From Lutraria lutraria (lineage: Eukaryota; Mollusca; Bivalvia; Venerida; Mactridae): 64,000 bases of DNA. The stretch is taken from assembly GCA_964023205.1 (NCBI GenBank), contig OZ026833.1:7838138-7902137 (forward strand), in the 5' to 3' direction. The position numbers were made by a program, and so were the translations under genes. Below, piece by piece: positions 24,051-35,983 of this stretch. Below the pieces are notes generated by a model. It had not been told where the DNA came from. It made no database searches and saw nothing but the letters and a program-made list of their open reading frames with translations. Within the stretch, counting starts at the first letter, position 1. Each line of letters begins with the position of its first letter.

Positions 24051-25433
24051 AGCGCAATTGTACCTCCATATCTAGAGCGGAATTGTGGAAATTAGAAATT
24101 CGATAACGCCTGCTCATTCTAGAATTGAAACCAAACGTTCTAGAAATAGATTTCATGCAACGTAAAACTTTTACCAAAACATTTTAGAAACCTTATTAGC
24201 ATAATAATTCTGACAAAGCTTTAAGCAACTGTAAATAAATTACATTTTACATCCTCTTTGAGTACGGTATTGAGTTATGTATTTACCAAGGTCAACGTAT
24301 TCGTATGATTAGTAAAAACCAAGACAGCAAATTTAATGTCATCGACCAGGACAGTTCATAGGTTGAAGACCAAAGGTATGGAACAGTTTGAAGAAAAGAT
24401 CGACCATTTTCATAACAAACATAGCAAACTTTGGGATAGTTTATAAGTGGTCGTCGATGATTTTACTAGTTCGTGATTACAAATATTGACCATGTATGGC
24501 TATTTTTTTCCCAATACTTCACATTTCTTAATTATTATACAAGTTGAACTTCTCAAATGGTTTCGTGTACATAATGCATTCCCAATAATAAAACATAGAT
24601 TATATTTTTTCCCATGTTTATACAGAAATCATACTTTCTCAATGATAAAATTAGAATAGATCCTAGTGAATTAACTTCACTTCTACATACAAAATGTATT
24701 GGACTTCATTTAGATTCAAGAAGTTAAAACGCTTCAAAATATTACTGACGAAATAGCTGGAGAAAGATTAGAGAAATGTCATTCATTATTCGGTTATATA
24801 ATTCGTTCACAGCCTCTAGACAGACCGGGTTACAAATATAGATATATGGGCCTGATAGCATTCTAATTACTATAAAGTGATTCAACAATATTTACTCAAT
24901 TGCACCGTTGTGTATGATCAAGCATTCTTTGGATCGCTTGTGAGATAAACCTTACAATGTAACTGCTGTGAAATTTACGATAGCAGTACACAGTCATTCA
25001 ATTCCCCTGGGCGTTGCTTGATACTGTTTTGGTAGATGGGTTTGGTAGATTTGATACACGATATTTTAGTCTAGCGCAGTAGATTCAGATTTGTTTCCAT
25101 TTTATACAACCTCGTCGTAACATATTGTTGTATATTGGACAATTAGTGATATAGCCGACATTATATAGCCTACTTTGTAAAATTAACAGGTCCTTAGATA
25201 ATTGTAAACAGATCGAAAGCAAAGATTGAAGCATCGTATGGTATGAGAATTGCGACGTCACGTTCTGTAAACCAGTTCAAAGACTGGAATGTACAGAATA
25301 AAGAGTAAGGTAGTTTTGAAGTGACATTATTTTTTTTCTTATCAAGAAGAGCAATGCAATCAAAAGTTCCAGATAGTTCTAATTATATATTTTAAATGAA
25401 ATTGTATTGTAGATTTGATGTGTAAAAGGATAT

Positions 25434-26608
25434 GGGTAAACACATAAAGAAAATTTTACCAAAAAGTACATCAGTAATTTTTTCACACATGTCAATACAG
25501 TTCAATATCTCTACTTTATGGAATGAACACTAACTAAGGAAAAAAGAGAGTCCCAAGATCTCTTTTTGGCGCCGAAAATATGGTGGGGTGCATGGGCCAG
25601 AATCAAATATATCAATTTCATAATTATGTATATTTTTTTCAACAAAGGTTTTCTATTCAGCCTTCAATTATATGACAATAATATATATTTATTCAATTGA
25701 TGTCATTATAACAGCTTTATACCCAGTAAAACGCATTCTAAAGATCATGATATGTAAGTAGTCGAATATTAACATTTGTTTTCTTAAAAGTTCGTTTTGA
25801 CATCCTATTTCTAGAATCATCTAGACTTTAACAAACTTAGAAATTATGTTAGAGGGTCTCTAGATGGTACTCCATGCCAAAATCTAAGCTCTAAACCACG
25901 AGCTTTTAGGCAAAAAGGTTCTTTTTAATCTTCCCTTATAAATCTATATAAAATATTTTATCCCGCGGACGGGGCTAATTATGACCCAAGGGACATTATT
26001 TTAGCAAGTTTGTTAGAGGGTCACTAGATGATGTTTCATGTCAAATATCTAAGTTTTACACCATATGCTTTAAGACAATTATATTGTTAAATATCTTCCT
26101 TTTGGTTGCCATGGAAACCAGAGTTCTGCATGGAATGAGCTTCTGTTATCATTTCTGTTGTAAACGACCACACAAAGATCATTTCTGTGGAGTTTCTTCA
26201 AATTTGACACAGCCGTTTCGGAGGAAAAGTCCTTTGAAGACAGACAGACGGACGACAGACACAATAACATGCTAATAGCTCTCCCTGAGCTTTTCTTAAA
26301 TAACTGTAATAAACTATTATACGACATCGACGCGTAACTCCACATTTTATGCATGATTGCTGTCATTTTTTTTCAAAATGGGATGTCAAAATGAACTTTT
26401 TAAAACGTGTTGAAAAAAATATACATATGAAATTGATATATTTGATTCTGGCCCATGCACCCAACCATACTTTCGGCGCCAAAAAGAGGTATTGGGACTT
26501 TCTTTTTTCCTTAGTTATTGTTCAATCAATAATGTAGAGATATTGAACTGTATTGTGTGAAAAAATTACGGATGTACTTTTTGGTAAAATTTTCTTCATA
26601 TGTTACCC
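25434..26608. mobile_element. Element with terminal inverted repeats of about 200 bp
   Basis: The left arm (25434-25645) and right arm (26409-26608) are reverse complements with few differences. Shared landmarks are 'gaaaattttaccaaaaagta', 'ttcaatatctctac', 'ctttttggcgccgaaa' and 'gcatgggccagaatcaaata'. Between the arms lies a repeat in which 'gttagagggtc' recurs with about 163-bp spacing (25849 and 26012), followed by 'gttgccatggaaaccagagt' and a 'gacagacagacggacgacag' stretch, reminiscent from memory of a dispersed bivalve repeat. No transposase is visible. Target-site duplication is not obvious. Frames at 26079-26366 are not genes. Confidence 0.85.
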
Positions 26609-26614
26609 GTGCCC

Positions 26615-28550
26615 TTTCGTAAATTGTGTTGTTTACTCATATATAATTAATAAGGTAGAAATGTGAATTACGTCTGTTGATGTAATATAATAACTTTCAA
26701 TTTTTCTCTATAAAATGTCTATAAAAGCTTTTTTGTTATTATTATTGGAATGCGCAATGAAATATTACATATTTCTTGCGCTTCATGATTGTCATGTATT
26801 TGTATAATATGAAAGCAAGGGCATTCGATACGCTTCATCCTAGTATTAATATATCCGAGTTAAAAAAAAAAGTGTTTTACTGTACACAAACCGTCCCTTA
26901 AAACAGAAATTTCCGATACTCTCACGCAGTATTCCATAGTTACCACAGGGTGGGGCTGAATAATACTATTGGTGGAAATTGTACAAAAATGGGATTCGTA
27001 TTGGATTGCAGTGGTTTCCACCCAATACCATACAATACCAGTGCGCATTCTAATAATATTACACTATTTTGTAAATGGTTTTGGTGCTTTAATTTACAAA
27101 AATGAAAATAGTTCAAATCTCTTTTTAGACATTTGGTACACTATTATGTGAAACCGTTGCCCTAGTTAGTATTAAGATACCATTATGTCTTGTAAAATGG
27201 ACCCAATGTCATAGTTTGAACAATGATACTCTTGGCAACAGAAAATCATACTTAAAAGTTATATGGTTGTTGGTATAAACAGATACAAATAACTAATGAT
27301 AATGACCGCATCCATAACATCTAAATTCCAATTTCGATTCATATCTGTTGGCAGTCCCTGGGGTCACGTCTTTTTTTTTTGACGTTAGGTTGTTTTTCGG
27401 TCGCCAGAAATAATTAGCGAATAATCGTTCAAACAATATTCAGATAGTTCCACAAGCTATACATGAAATTTAGCACTAATATCCGTTTCATTATCACATA
27501 TCAAGCCCAGACTTGATAATTGGTCCAACATCGTTACATTGATATAACGGATTGCTTTTGCTATTATCGTTATAGCGTTAAAACAGTTATTCAGATACAC
27601 AATTAAAATTATTAGGAGCATATGAGTAGACGTGGTATATCGCATAAAAAAATAATACAGTGAAACATTCGCGTTTAAACTACCTTTGGAATCAGCAGAC
27701 ACGTTGTTCAAATCAAGATGGTCTCATTAAACTGTATTCAATATAATAATATTGAATTATATCAACTATAGTATTGAAACTAAGGCAGATTATAAGAAAT
27801 CGATGCAATCAGGATGTCTTAGTACTGAAGTTGTTTCTAATGAGATTAACTGTGTGTTAATGGCTATTTTGGGATATTTCAAAATAATATTCGTATTGAT
27901 TTTACATTGTTTATCAAAATTGTGCTTATAAGTGTAATAGTAGTTGTACTAAATGAACCTTTTCACCTTCACAACTCTCCATTTTAAAGACAATCGTCAT
28001 AATTATGTATAGAAACATGTAATATGCATTCTATATTCAACAGATTATAGAGACTATGCAGACGTTACATTTATTGAAATGCATGTCAGAAAGCTTGAGA
28101 ACTGTACACATAACACGTAGGACTCATTAGAATCAGATGCATTTTATCACGTTTTATCCTTACATATTTTATTGAGTTCTTGGCAATTTTATGAAAGCCC
28201 GAAATGAGTAAAAGTACAATGTATGTTATCATACGAACATTTTCTTAAGAAAGAGCGATAAACATTTACATCGAATATATCTCGAATACCATTACAGTCG
28301 TTTAATGTACTCACAAATGCATGTATATAATAATTTACCATTTACAAAGACAAAAATTAAACAACATGGAAATGCACATGCTTATTCAACATAATATGCT
28401 TATTCTAATAAAACTTATTTACATATTTAAGTTTTAAAAGGGTTTTGATAAATGACATTCGTCTGCACTCAAATAACACTATTGGCATTTTCAAGTTTTC
28501 CCTTTATTTATAACAATTGCTATACCGCCATGCGTCCATGGCGATATTGG
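26615..28550. other. AT-rich spacer, probably intronic
   Basis: Nothing supported. A pyrimidine run at about 27370 and several featureless open frames of fewer than 90 codons were seen. Confidence 0.35.
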
Positions 28551-28556
28551 ACTTAC

Positions 28557-28703
28557 CTGCCTGTTAATCTTTAGTGATATATTTCTGTTGTTTATGCTAT
28601 TGGCTGGCTGTTGGTATGGACCATTTTCTGAACTGTATTGCTTAAGGATATTGAAGGGTTTGACGTGAGTCATGTTGGTGAATTTAATGTGTCTTTGAGA
28701 CAT
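28557..28703 (-). CDS. Possible first coding exon, MSQRHIKF start (49 codons)
   Basis: An ATG at 28703 opens 49 codons that end exactly at CAG|GTAAGT, a perfect donor consensus (GT at 28556-28555), phase 0. The peptide is polar, rich in Asn, Gln and Ser, and has no membrane segment. The frame continues open for 22 codons past the donor and 4 codons before the ATG. The same phase as the other minus-strand exon candidates would let them splice to one shared acceptor exon. It could also be an internal exon, although no convincing acceptor is visible upstream. Function unknown. Confidence 0.4.
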
Positions 28704-28958
28704 TATGTTTGTCAAGAAGTACCTTATTGAGTATACGTGTTGATGAATGTCACGAAAGTTTCTTTATGGTTACATAGTCTGTGTTACAACATTTATGTCT
28801 CGCAAAACAGTTTTTGCTTTCATTCATTCAAAACAATGTACACTATCCACCTATAATGCATAATGACTGTGCTAAAGTGTCTATTACAAACTAAAAAACA
28901 ACTAAAATACAAGTCAGTGCTAGTAACGCTGTCCTTATAAAGATTTTCTTCCTGGACA

Positions 28959-29028
28959 GTATTCAAACAAGTACTGTATTCAAACAAGTACTGTATTCAA
29001 ACAAGTACGGTATTCAAACAAGTACTAA
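28959..29028 (+). repeat. 17-bp tandem repeat, four copies
   Basis: 'gtattcaaacaagtact' is repeated four times, with one T-to-G change in the third junction. Confidence 0.95.
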
Positions 29029-29029
29029 C

Positions 29030-29105
29030 TTACCCTTCCATAAGTTGGAAGACCAGCATTTCTGTCAATTTTGAACTGAAACATTCGATATGATAATTGC
29101 CATGC
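29030..29105 (-). mobile_element. SINE-like fragment (family F, copy 2)
   Basis: It shares 'ttacccttccataag' and 'gtcaattttgaactgaaaca' type sequence with the element at 23886-24050. Only the tail part is recognisable. Confidence 0.35.
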
Positions 29106-29109
29106 TAGG

Positions 29110-30385
29110 TGAACAGAAGGAAACAGCGTTCACATACGTTAAACAAATTCCGAAAAGACAATTTACAAACTGACTAAATTGGTATCGCCGTTTCTGTGTA
29201 TTCGTTGATTTTCTCGTGAGGAATTTGTTTTCACGGCGTAGAAATCACACCCATATTCAAGGGAAATGCCATATGCTTTCAGTCATGAATGACAATAGCG
29301 TAATGAATACAACAGTTAATTACTAGTAAATAAATACATTATGCAGAGATTTACCGAGATACTTCAGAAAGTACACCCCTGTGCTCAACCCCACCCCCTT
29401 TACCCAAAATGGTCAAACGGGTCCTGATGATTTCTGCTCCAATGTGACTAATAATGATTATGAATCTTATGAGTATAGAAATAAAAATTCTGAATGAACG
29501 CATGGGTTCTTGGTGTGTATACCATAAATCATATCTAAGACAACTTGTCATTTTCGCGACATTAACCCTTGAACATGTTATTAATCTTCACAATGCCAAC
29601 TTCTAGAGATGATAGGGTAATTATCTCTGTACTTTTAATGGTGATAGCTTTCCGCATGGATAATGTTTCCATCAGAAAATTATCGAATAATTTAGGACAA
29701 TAATTGATACGTAAAATGCTCGTTAACAACGTTGTCAAGTTTGCTAATTTCACTTGGCACTTTCTTAAAATGAGGTTTTTGTAGACTCCCGACGACAGTG
29801 CAGTCAACCATTTGCGATGGATGAATACTTTTACGAAAACTGGTAAAGGGAGTTTGTCATTTAGATTTATCAAATGCCTTTCATACCTTGTTTTACTTGT
29901 ATTTTGTTTGCGTAACGAAAGTGACAATTTTTGGTTGTCCCCGTAATAAGAAAAGTAATTAAAACAGAAAGACCTAAAAGTTGAAAAAAATGGGGTCCGG
30001 TCATTTTTCTGGGTCGGTCCCGTTATGTCAAACATTCACATTTTTATTCATGGCAAAAGAAAAATTGATACAAAATATTTCATCAATGTAGACGTATTTT
30101 AACTACTCCACTATGCCATTTTGAAATATTTAAAAATTTGCCCGAACAAAGCGTTTAAGTGTTTAAAGCATATATTCACAGTATAAATGTCAGGAACATC
30201 AAATACCTTACACTATAGCTCGCCCATATGGGATTTCCCAGTAGCGACGGTAAATAACTCAATGTAGTTGTACCTTACACTAAGACAAAACTATGACCAG
30301 GGGGCGGACTGTGATAAACATTTGACCAAATTAAATCACTTGGTTAATAATGTATTAAATTAAATATAGTTTAACGCCTGCAAAC
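29110..30385. other. No confident gene; one 157-codon open frame
   Basis: A minus-strand frame from the ATG at 30035 to 29562 encodes 157 residues (MFDITGPTQKNDRT...). It is rich in Leu, Ile, Lys and Asn as expected of AT-rich DNA, has no recognisable domain and no partner exon. A frame this long is borderline by chance in 64 kb of AT-rich sequence. I do not call it a gene. Confidence 0.3.
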
Positions 30386-30389
30386 TCAC

Positions 30390-30602
30390 CACTGTTGTTG
30401 GTCGTGTAACACTCGTGCCACCGACGGATGGAAGAACTACTCCTAAAGGAAAGAGCCTACCATTTGGTGATAACCCTCCTGGGTACATTCCAAACTTTGG
30501 AAATAATCTGCCGTAATCTGATTGATTTGTTTCACTTGGTACATTGTCTGATTCGGTTTCCACTCTACCATCTATCCCAACCCCTCTTGTTGAAACAGTC
30601 AT
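30390..30602 (-). CDS. Candidate first coding exon, MTVSTRGVG start (71 codons)
   Basis: An ATG at 30602 opens 71 codons ending exactly at a GTGAGT donor (GT at 30389-30388), phase 0. Only nine more codons follow before a stop. The peptide is rich in Gly, Pro and Ser, with a repeated motif GRLFP (residues about 31-35 and 48-52) and a Pro-Thr-Thr-Val end. It has no signal peptide or membrane segment. Its base composition is clearly GC-richer than the flanks. The last residues before the donor (TTV) resemble those of the exons at 17142 (TTVI) and 49142 (ATALV), although the upstream parts are not alignable. Best read as another alternative N-terminus; the family is unknown. Confidence 0.5.
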
Positions 30603-30609
30603 AGTCTAT

Positions 30610-31540
30610 TTAACCACTAATTTACGCGATATTAAACATAACATAATAATTACGATAAACCGGTTTCATGCGTCATTTATGTGTCATCTGCTTCGTTGAC
30701 GTTTTACATACCTCATGAATATAGCAAAATAATGTAAATAACCGTTGCATGTCTAACAAAACATCTGATATTTGTATTATTAGTCTTGTAGTTTGTGATT
30801 TAGAAATAAAACTCCCTGAAAATCGGAATTCCATTAAAGTTTCACAATTCTCTCTACACTGCATTTAGAGTAATTAAATCCAACAACATATTTCATTATT
30901 ATGTGCACACATATCGGGGAGTCTCTATCCTTATTGAAACTAAAGATACTTACAAACAGTTTAATACAAGATCAACTGTTTATAGAAACTACTATTCAAA
31001 TGTATTTTAGAATCGCATGTATAAAGTTGTGAGTCAATAAAATTGAAGTGAGAGTTTTTTTCTTCGTCTGATTGAGAAAACCATTGATTTTAATAAGTGA
31101 ACACAAAAGGAACCGAATTAGTGATCTTTGTGTATATAATGTGGTTCTCTGATTTCAAGCCGCGTCTTTGTAAATCGTAATATTTTCACAAGTCCATGCT
31201 TAAATCAATTCGAAATGCTTAAGAATTTATGGTACTGTTCAAATATTGGTATTGACCGCGCCTCAAGATTTGGCAGTTTTAGTTCTTTAAGGTACATCGA
31301 GAAGCTTTTGAAATAAGACAATAACATTGAGAATTTCTTTTTAAAAATCGATGTCTAAACAGTTGAATTAATAGCTTTTAAACACGCATTATTATTCTCA
31401 TTTAACGATGACAGTTTCCGGTTTTGAAGACAGAGATGAATGTCTAGTATTGATAAATGTGTCGCATTTGTTTGTTCTTCTTTTTCAAATTCATTTCATC
31501 GACAGTGTTGTTGTTCAATAGGGCTTTCTTAAATCAATCT
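30610..31540. other. Upstream flank of the 30.6 kb exon, no gene seen
   Basis: AT-rich. It holds the 5' side of the minus-strand exon candidate. No TATA box or other element can be supported. Confidence 0.35.
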
Positions 31541-31544
31541 ACAA

Positions 31545-31735
31545 GGAACATTTCGAGGAGGACGAGGGAGATACGGGCAGAAGAATGGATGGGAAGATAA
31601 CATCCTCGAGTAGACATGCCTGAACTTCAGCGATTCCCAGGGAGTCACGGAAGACCTTGTCAGATGTAGGGGAATATTGTACAGTCATTAGTGGTGCCCT
31701 GACGCCCAGCGCGGTTACGGGGTCGGTGATCAATA
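31545..31735 (+). pseudogene. Decayed C-terminal tail of a non-LTR retrotransposon polyprotein
   Basis: The plus-strand frame from about 31557 reads GGRGRYGQKNGWEDNILE, stop, TCLNFSDSQGV, TEDLVRCRG. This matches the tail I know from non-LTR retrotransposon reverse transcriptases, of form GR..K.WEDNI.EWTGL.F..SQ..VEDR..WR. The tryptophan codon after WEDNI.E is TAG here, and a second TAG follows. No RT core (YADD box) lies upstream in the window, so this is a truncated, dead fragment. The 64-codon minus-strand frame over the same DNA is its antisense shadow. Clade not assigned. Confidence 0.55.
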
Positions 31736-31739
31736 GTAC

Positions 31740-32460
31740 AAGATTTCACATCTAAAGCTGTCGGGGCTTCGTTTAATTCAAAATTAATCCATTTCGGTTG
31801 ACTTTAATGGAATTTAAAAGGTTTCTTAGAAAAAGTGAATCTCTGCGGCCTTTTCATTTTTTATATCATCTAAGAGGATTAATGTGTTTTGATTAACAAT
31901 CAGGGGATCTTGCGAACGCGTTTTAACTTAGATCAAAACCCGATAGAAAATGTTTGAAGTGATATTACAAAACCAAATTGACTGGACGACAACATTCCGA
32001 AAAAAATTCCAGCAATAGCACCAAACGATTACTATAAAACGTTTGTTTTTCTTTTGAAATAATTGTCAAACCAAGTTCTTATTATAATAATTAATATGCA
32101 TATATATACTGCACTAATAGATATCGGTGTCTGTCATCGGAAAAGAAAAACAGGACCGAATATATACCATTAAAGTATACAAATATACTAATTATCATCT
32201 AGCAAGCTGGAACCTGTCTGGCTAGCCGATTCAGTAGGGCGGACGGAGACCTGAAGAAACGTGTATCTGGAGAAGTGCATGCTTTTGAGCATTATAATAG
32301 GAATTATTGCTTTCAACCCGAGTCACTTATCGATGCGGTTAGCTATCAGTTGCGTAATTACACAACGGAGTTGAGAGTGGATTGGAACTCGTATAAAAAT
32401 AATCAAGTTTTTATAAATATAAAATACTTAACAACGTATAGGTACATAATTATAATAAAC
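31740..32460. other. No feature recognised
   Basis: AT-rich. A short GC-richer patch at about 32205-32270 is unassigned. Confidence 0.3.
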
Positions 32461-32464
32461 AGGA

Positions 32465-33012
32465 GAGCCAAGATGGCCCTATATCGCTCACATGACAATC
32501 ACTGTTCACTCATTAAAACATTGTTTTGGACCGGTGACCTAGTTTTGACCCCAGGTGACCCATGTTAGAACATGTCTTACATATAAATATGACAAACATT
32601 ATGACAAGGTTTCATGATGATCCAATCAAACAGTGACTTCTAGAGTGTTCACAAGGTTTTCCAGCAATTTGCCCTAGTGACCTAATTTTTGACCGAAAAT
32701 GACCCATTATCATACTTGACTTACACATCATTAAAATGAACACTCTGACAAAGTTTCATGAAGATCCAATATAAACAGTGATTTCTTAAGTGTCCACAAG
32801 GTTTTCCCTTATTTGGCCCTGGTGACCTAGTTTTTGACCCCAAATGGCCCAATATCGAACTCGTCCGAGAATTTCTCGATATTAACATTCTGACCCAGTT
32901 TTGCGAAAATTGAGCTTAACATGTGTCCCCTAGTGTGTTCACAAGGTAAAGTTTGACGACGCACAGACGAAGACTGATCACAAAAGCTCAACCTGTCACT
33001 TTGTGACAGCTA
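32465..33012 (+). mobile_element. Dispersed bivalve-type repeat with internal 140-bp units and terminal hairpin
   Basis: Three degenerate units carry 'gtgacctagtttttgacccc' (near 32535, 32671 and 32818), then 'acaaagtttcatgaagatcc' and 'gtgttcacaaggttttcc'. The element begins 'gccaagatggccctatatcg' and ends with a perfect CTGTCAC-TTT-GTGACAG hairpin (about 32993-33009). From memory this matches a very abundant clam repeat. It is non-coding; a 97-codon frame at its left edge is incidental. Confidence 0.75.
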
Positions 33013-33014
33013 AA

Positions 33015-34225
33015 TATTGATATACAAATGACTAACAATTGCTGACGATGGTTAAGAAAAACACCATTTTCCTTTCTACGTTGATCTTTAAAACTGTGTT
33101 GTGAATGTTTATGACAACAAGTGTATGTTTAGAGAAAACAAAGCGCGCATTTAAATACTAGTATCAGACGGTACCACAAGGACGCGATCACATGTTTTGA
33201 ACTACTTTCTAGCATTGATGATACGTGGATGATAAGTAATGAATTGGTTGATATGAATGTAAACGCTGCGAGTGTTTAAATGACTGTACAATAACCCCCC
33301 CCCCCACCTGAAAACCGGACATTTACTCACTGACGGCCAAAAAGTCAGGTTTTCTGAGAATTCCGTCAGAGATATTTTTGGTGAATTCTGAAGAAAATGG
33401 GAGTTGAAAAAATGTGTGATTTTTGAAGAATTCCGTTTTTTCAGGAAGTCTAGTTGTATGGGGATTAATGTTCTAGTAAAATAACGGTTAAACCAATGAT
33501 TGGCTACCGCTTGCATACAGATCGCTTAATAATTATGATTACACAACTTAAATGCACTGTGTCGCCAAAGCACACTCTTCCAGGCAATAACATCTCTTAT
33601 TCTGAAGAACAATCCATTCAAACAAGAACGCTTCAACGGGTTTTGTAAATCATTTCTAAGAAAGAAACTCAGAAGAAATAAAACAAACATAATCATTCAT
33701 GTTTTGTCCATTATCTAAAATTAATGATCATTGCATCATCGGTGCAATGCATTGTTTAAGCATTAAAACATGACACACATTGTCAAGAAATTCGTATTTA
33801 ACATAATGGAATCGTATTTCCTATCATGTTAGGCCATTGTATATTATCGCAATAATGCAAAGACCTTCATTTTAATTTACAAGAAAATACACTCTCTTAG
33901 TCATTATTAATATTGTACTCAGCGCATAAATACACCGTACATATGATGTTTTTTCAATACTTTAAATTGTAAAGCTGTACGTCAATACGAACATTCAATC
34001 ACACATTATAATGCTCTCTAACTCAACACGTGCGCACACAAAACGCATCCATGCACAGACACACGTTCATCCTTTAATAAAAATCATATAAACGTGCAAC
34101 TATGAGCTTACTATTGTTTCATTTTTTATATGAATAATAGTGTTTAAGATGGTTAAATTATATATAAATCGGTTTGGTCAAGTATTCATGTCAATTTCTA
34201 TATAAATACTTAACTTCTTAGGACT
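33015..34225. other. Spacer with a C-run and a doubtful exon
   Basis: A run of about 12-13 C lies near 33294-33305. A minus-strand ATG at 33516 opens 62 codons to a GTGAGT donor (GT at 33330), again phase 0. The peptide is Phe-, Asn- and Ser-rich and the DNA contains internal near-repeats, so this is a weaker candidate than the exons at 17, 30 and 49 kb. Confidence 0.3.
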
Positions 34226-34227
34226 AA

Positions 34228-34420
34228 GAAGGCTGATCGGTTGTCTAGAGGTAACGTACTGGATTATTGAAGGCAAGGTCATGGTATTAACACTTGGCTC
34301 CGTCATTCGATTTTTCAGGGACGCTTTTTCAGTATAAGTATACACGTCCCAACCACCGAGCAGCCAAGTTAACTGCGCTATGAAAATCACAGGAAACGGT
34401 CATGGCGTAAATCGGTCCTT
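34228..34420 (+). mobile_element. tRNA-headed SINE (family B, copy 2)
   Basis: The head 'cggttgtctagaggtaacgt' is an A-box region of the type seen in tRNA-derived SINEs. The body 'cattcgatttttcagggacg' through 'aaccaccgagcagccaag' and 'tcacaggaaacgg' is shared with 11505-11612. A short related tail may occur at about 37930-37960. Confidence 0.6.
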
Positions 34421-34424
34421 ACGA

Positions 34425-34955
34425 TCACTAAACTGGGTTCGATTTAGTTAGAATACAATTGACAAGTGATTGGTATTTTAGAGATTCTGAATTTGTGATA
34501 TTTTACAAATATATATCATTCATGACTATAACTGAAGAAGCCTTTTATATCATTGTTATGTATATGCTTCCGATATTTAACAGGTCTGACTGGAAGAATA
34601 TTATTATGAAAAAGAATTTGATGACATTGTTTGAAATACATGTATACCGTGTATAGTATTTTTTGCTAAAGTATAAATACTGTTTTTATAGTTCATGTTT
34701 CATTAGTTTCTGTATCTTTGATTTAATCTTACCTTACAAACGTCATTGTGCTGTTACTGGTTTAGGTTTTCTGTGACTTGGTTATACATCTTACTCTAAA
34801 AAACTATCAACACATTCCATTCACTCTTATTTTGATTAAGTTCATTTTCGTATCACTTTACCTGTCTCCTTATACCATCCAATATATTAATGATTGACTT
34901 TATTTCTGCTAATTCGAGTCCTTCGTGTTGAATTGTGTTCATATTTTTATGGATA
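34425..34955. other. AT-rich spacer
   Basis: Nothing recognised. Confidence 0.35.
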
Positions 34956-34960
34956 GATAC

Positions 34961-35040
34961 AACCTGACGCGACGGGTATTCGAACCGGGATCACCGGGTC
35001 TACCTGTCAAACGCACTAACCGCCGGACCATGGTCGCGAC
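34961..35040 (-). mobile_element. tRNA-like SINE head (family C, copy 1)
   Basis: On the minus strand from 35039, the ends GTCGCGA and TCGCGTC pair as an acceptor stem with one mismatch. 'ggtccggcggttagtgcg' fits an A box and 'ggttcgaataccc' a B box. The anticodon region is degenerate (no T33) and the T arm has an extra base, so it is not a functional tRNA gene. It is related to 46186-46247. Confidence 0.6.
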
Positions 35041-35044
35041 TCTT

Positions 35045-35980
35045 AAATGCTTTAGCTTTCAAAAAAACCATAACTGAGAATGGATTCTGTAAAACTGTAG
35101 GCGGATGAATTAGATCGAGTGATGGGTATGAATTTTTCACAAATGTTATTCCACCACAAGTATTTACTTACAATGTTGCCATTGATTAAGACACAGTTGA
35201 AACTCTGTTAATTTGTATTTCGTGTTTAATTCAGTAAGTCCTTAGAATACAGTTGTGGGATGCACTCTCCCCCCAACGATGTTACAACAATGTTACAGCC
35301 CTGAAAAAAAATCCTAAGCTTTTGCTAAATCAGATGCACATTAAAAGTGCTTCTCTTGACACTGTATTGTGTTTTAAGCGACCCAATTCCTAAGATTTTT
35401 TATGTTCATGTGTCTAAGTCAGATACAATTCCAAATTTATTCAACGAGGCAACTAATATTTCAAATGAATTTTTGTTTCAATCTTTCATGAAAGTGGCAT
35501 CCTCAGCAAAGCAATCTTTTTTGTTTAGTTTCATTAATTTCAATACCGCTGATAGTGCTATTCTGGTCGTTTTGTTTGATAAAGTTTCTAAACAATTCTT
35601 GTTATCCCCTGTTTTTGCAGACAGATTTTCGGGCGCGCTTTGTTTGTACTTTTTGGTCCATCTTTGTGGTGAGGTTATGAGTAATTGTGTTTTATATTCT
35701 AATCATCGTTTTCTCTTCTCTTGAATTAAATCTAAGATAGAATTTTGTTTCGAATGACAATTGACTATACCAGAGCGTTACCTTCTAATTGATAAATTAT
35801 CAGCTACTAGTATCTAAGTCCCAACATGATACTAGGTGAAATAAATTTAGGGACTATTTTTTTTCAGGAGAAGACAAACACATATATGTATAACAAAAGC
35901 TCTGGTATGGAGAATTTCCATCTGAAACATTGTAAATAAACTACGTTCAACCCAGTGGAAAACAAATTGCTTTAATTATT
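35045..35980. other. No confident gene
   Basis: A 125-codon plus-strand frame (35347-35724) starts with GTG rather than ATG. It is Phe-, Ser- and Leu-rich and has no clear splice sites or domain, so it is left unannotated. Confidence 0.3.
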
Positions 35981-35983
35981 ACA

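Larger units (their letters stand above)
21880..25420. other. Mostly unannotatable spacer
   Basis: No gene is supported. It contains an 18-bp perfect palindrome at 22903-22920 and a SINE-like element at about 23886-24050, both listed separately. Confidence 0.35.

Noticed and set aside
29562..30035. 157-codon minus-strand ORF
   Set aside because: Starts with ATG, but composition is AT-driven, with no domain, donor or partner exon; length is borderline by chance in 64 kb of AT-rich DNA.
31539..31733. 64-codon minus-strand ORF as a gene
   Set aside because: It is the antisense of a recognisable reverse transcriptase tail fragment on the plus strand and lacks an ATG at its stated start (TTG).
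33331..33516. Fifth alternative first exon as a confident call
   Set aside because: It has ATG, phase 0 and GTGAGT, but the DNA has internal near-repeats and Phe/Asn-rich composition, so it is kept only as a weak mention.
34961..35040. Functional tRNA gene
   Set aside because: Acceptor stem mismatch, no T33, disrupted T arm, and a second worn relative at 46186 point to a SINE head.
35347..35724. 125-codon plus-strand ORF
   Set aside because: Begins with GTG, lacks splice sites and recognisable features; Phe/Ser/Leu richness is expected from AT bias.
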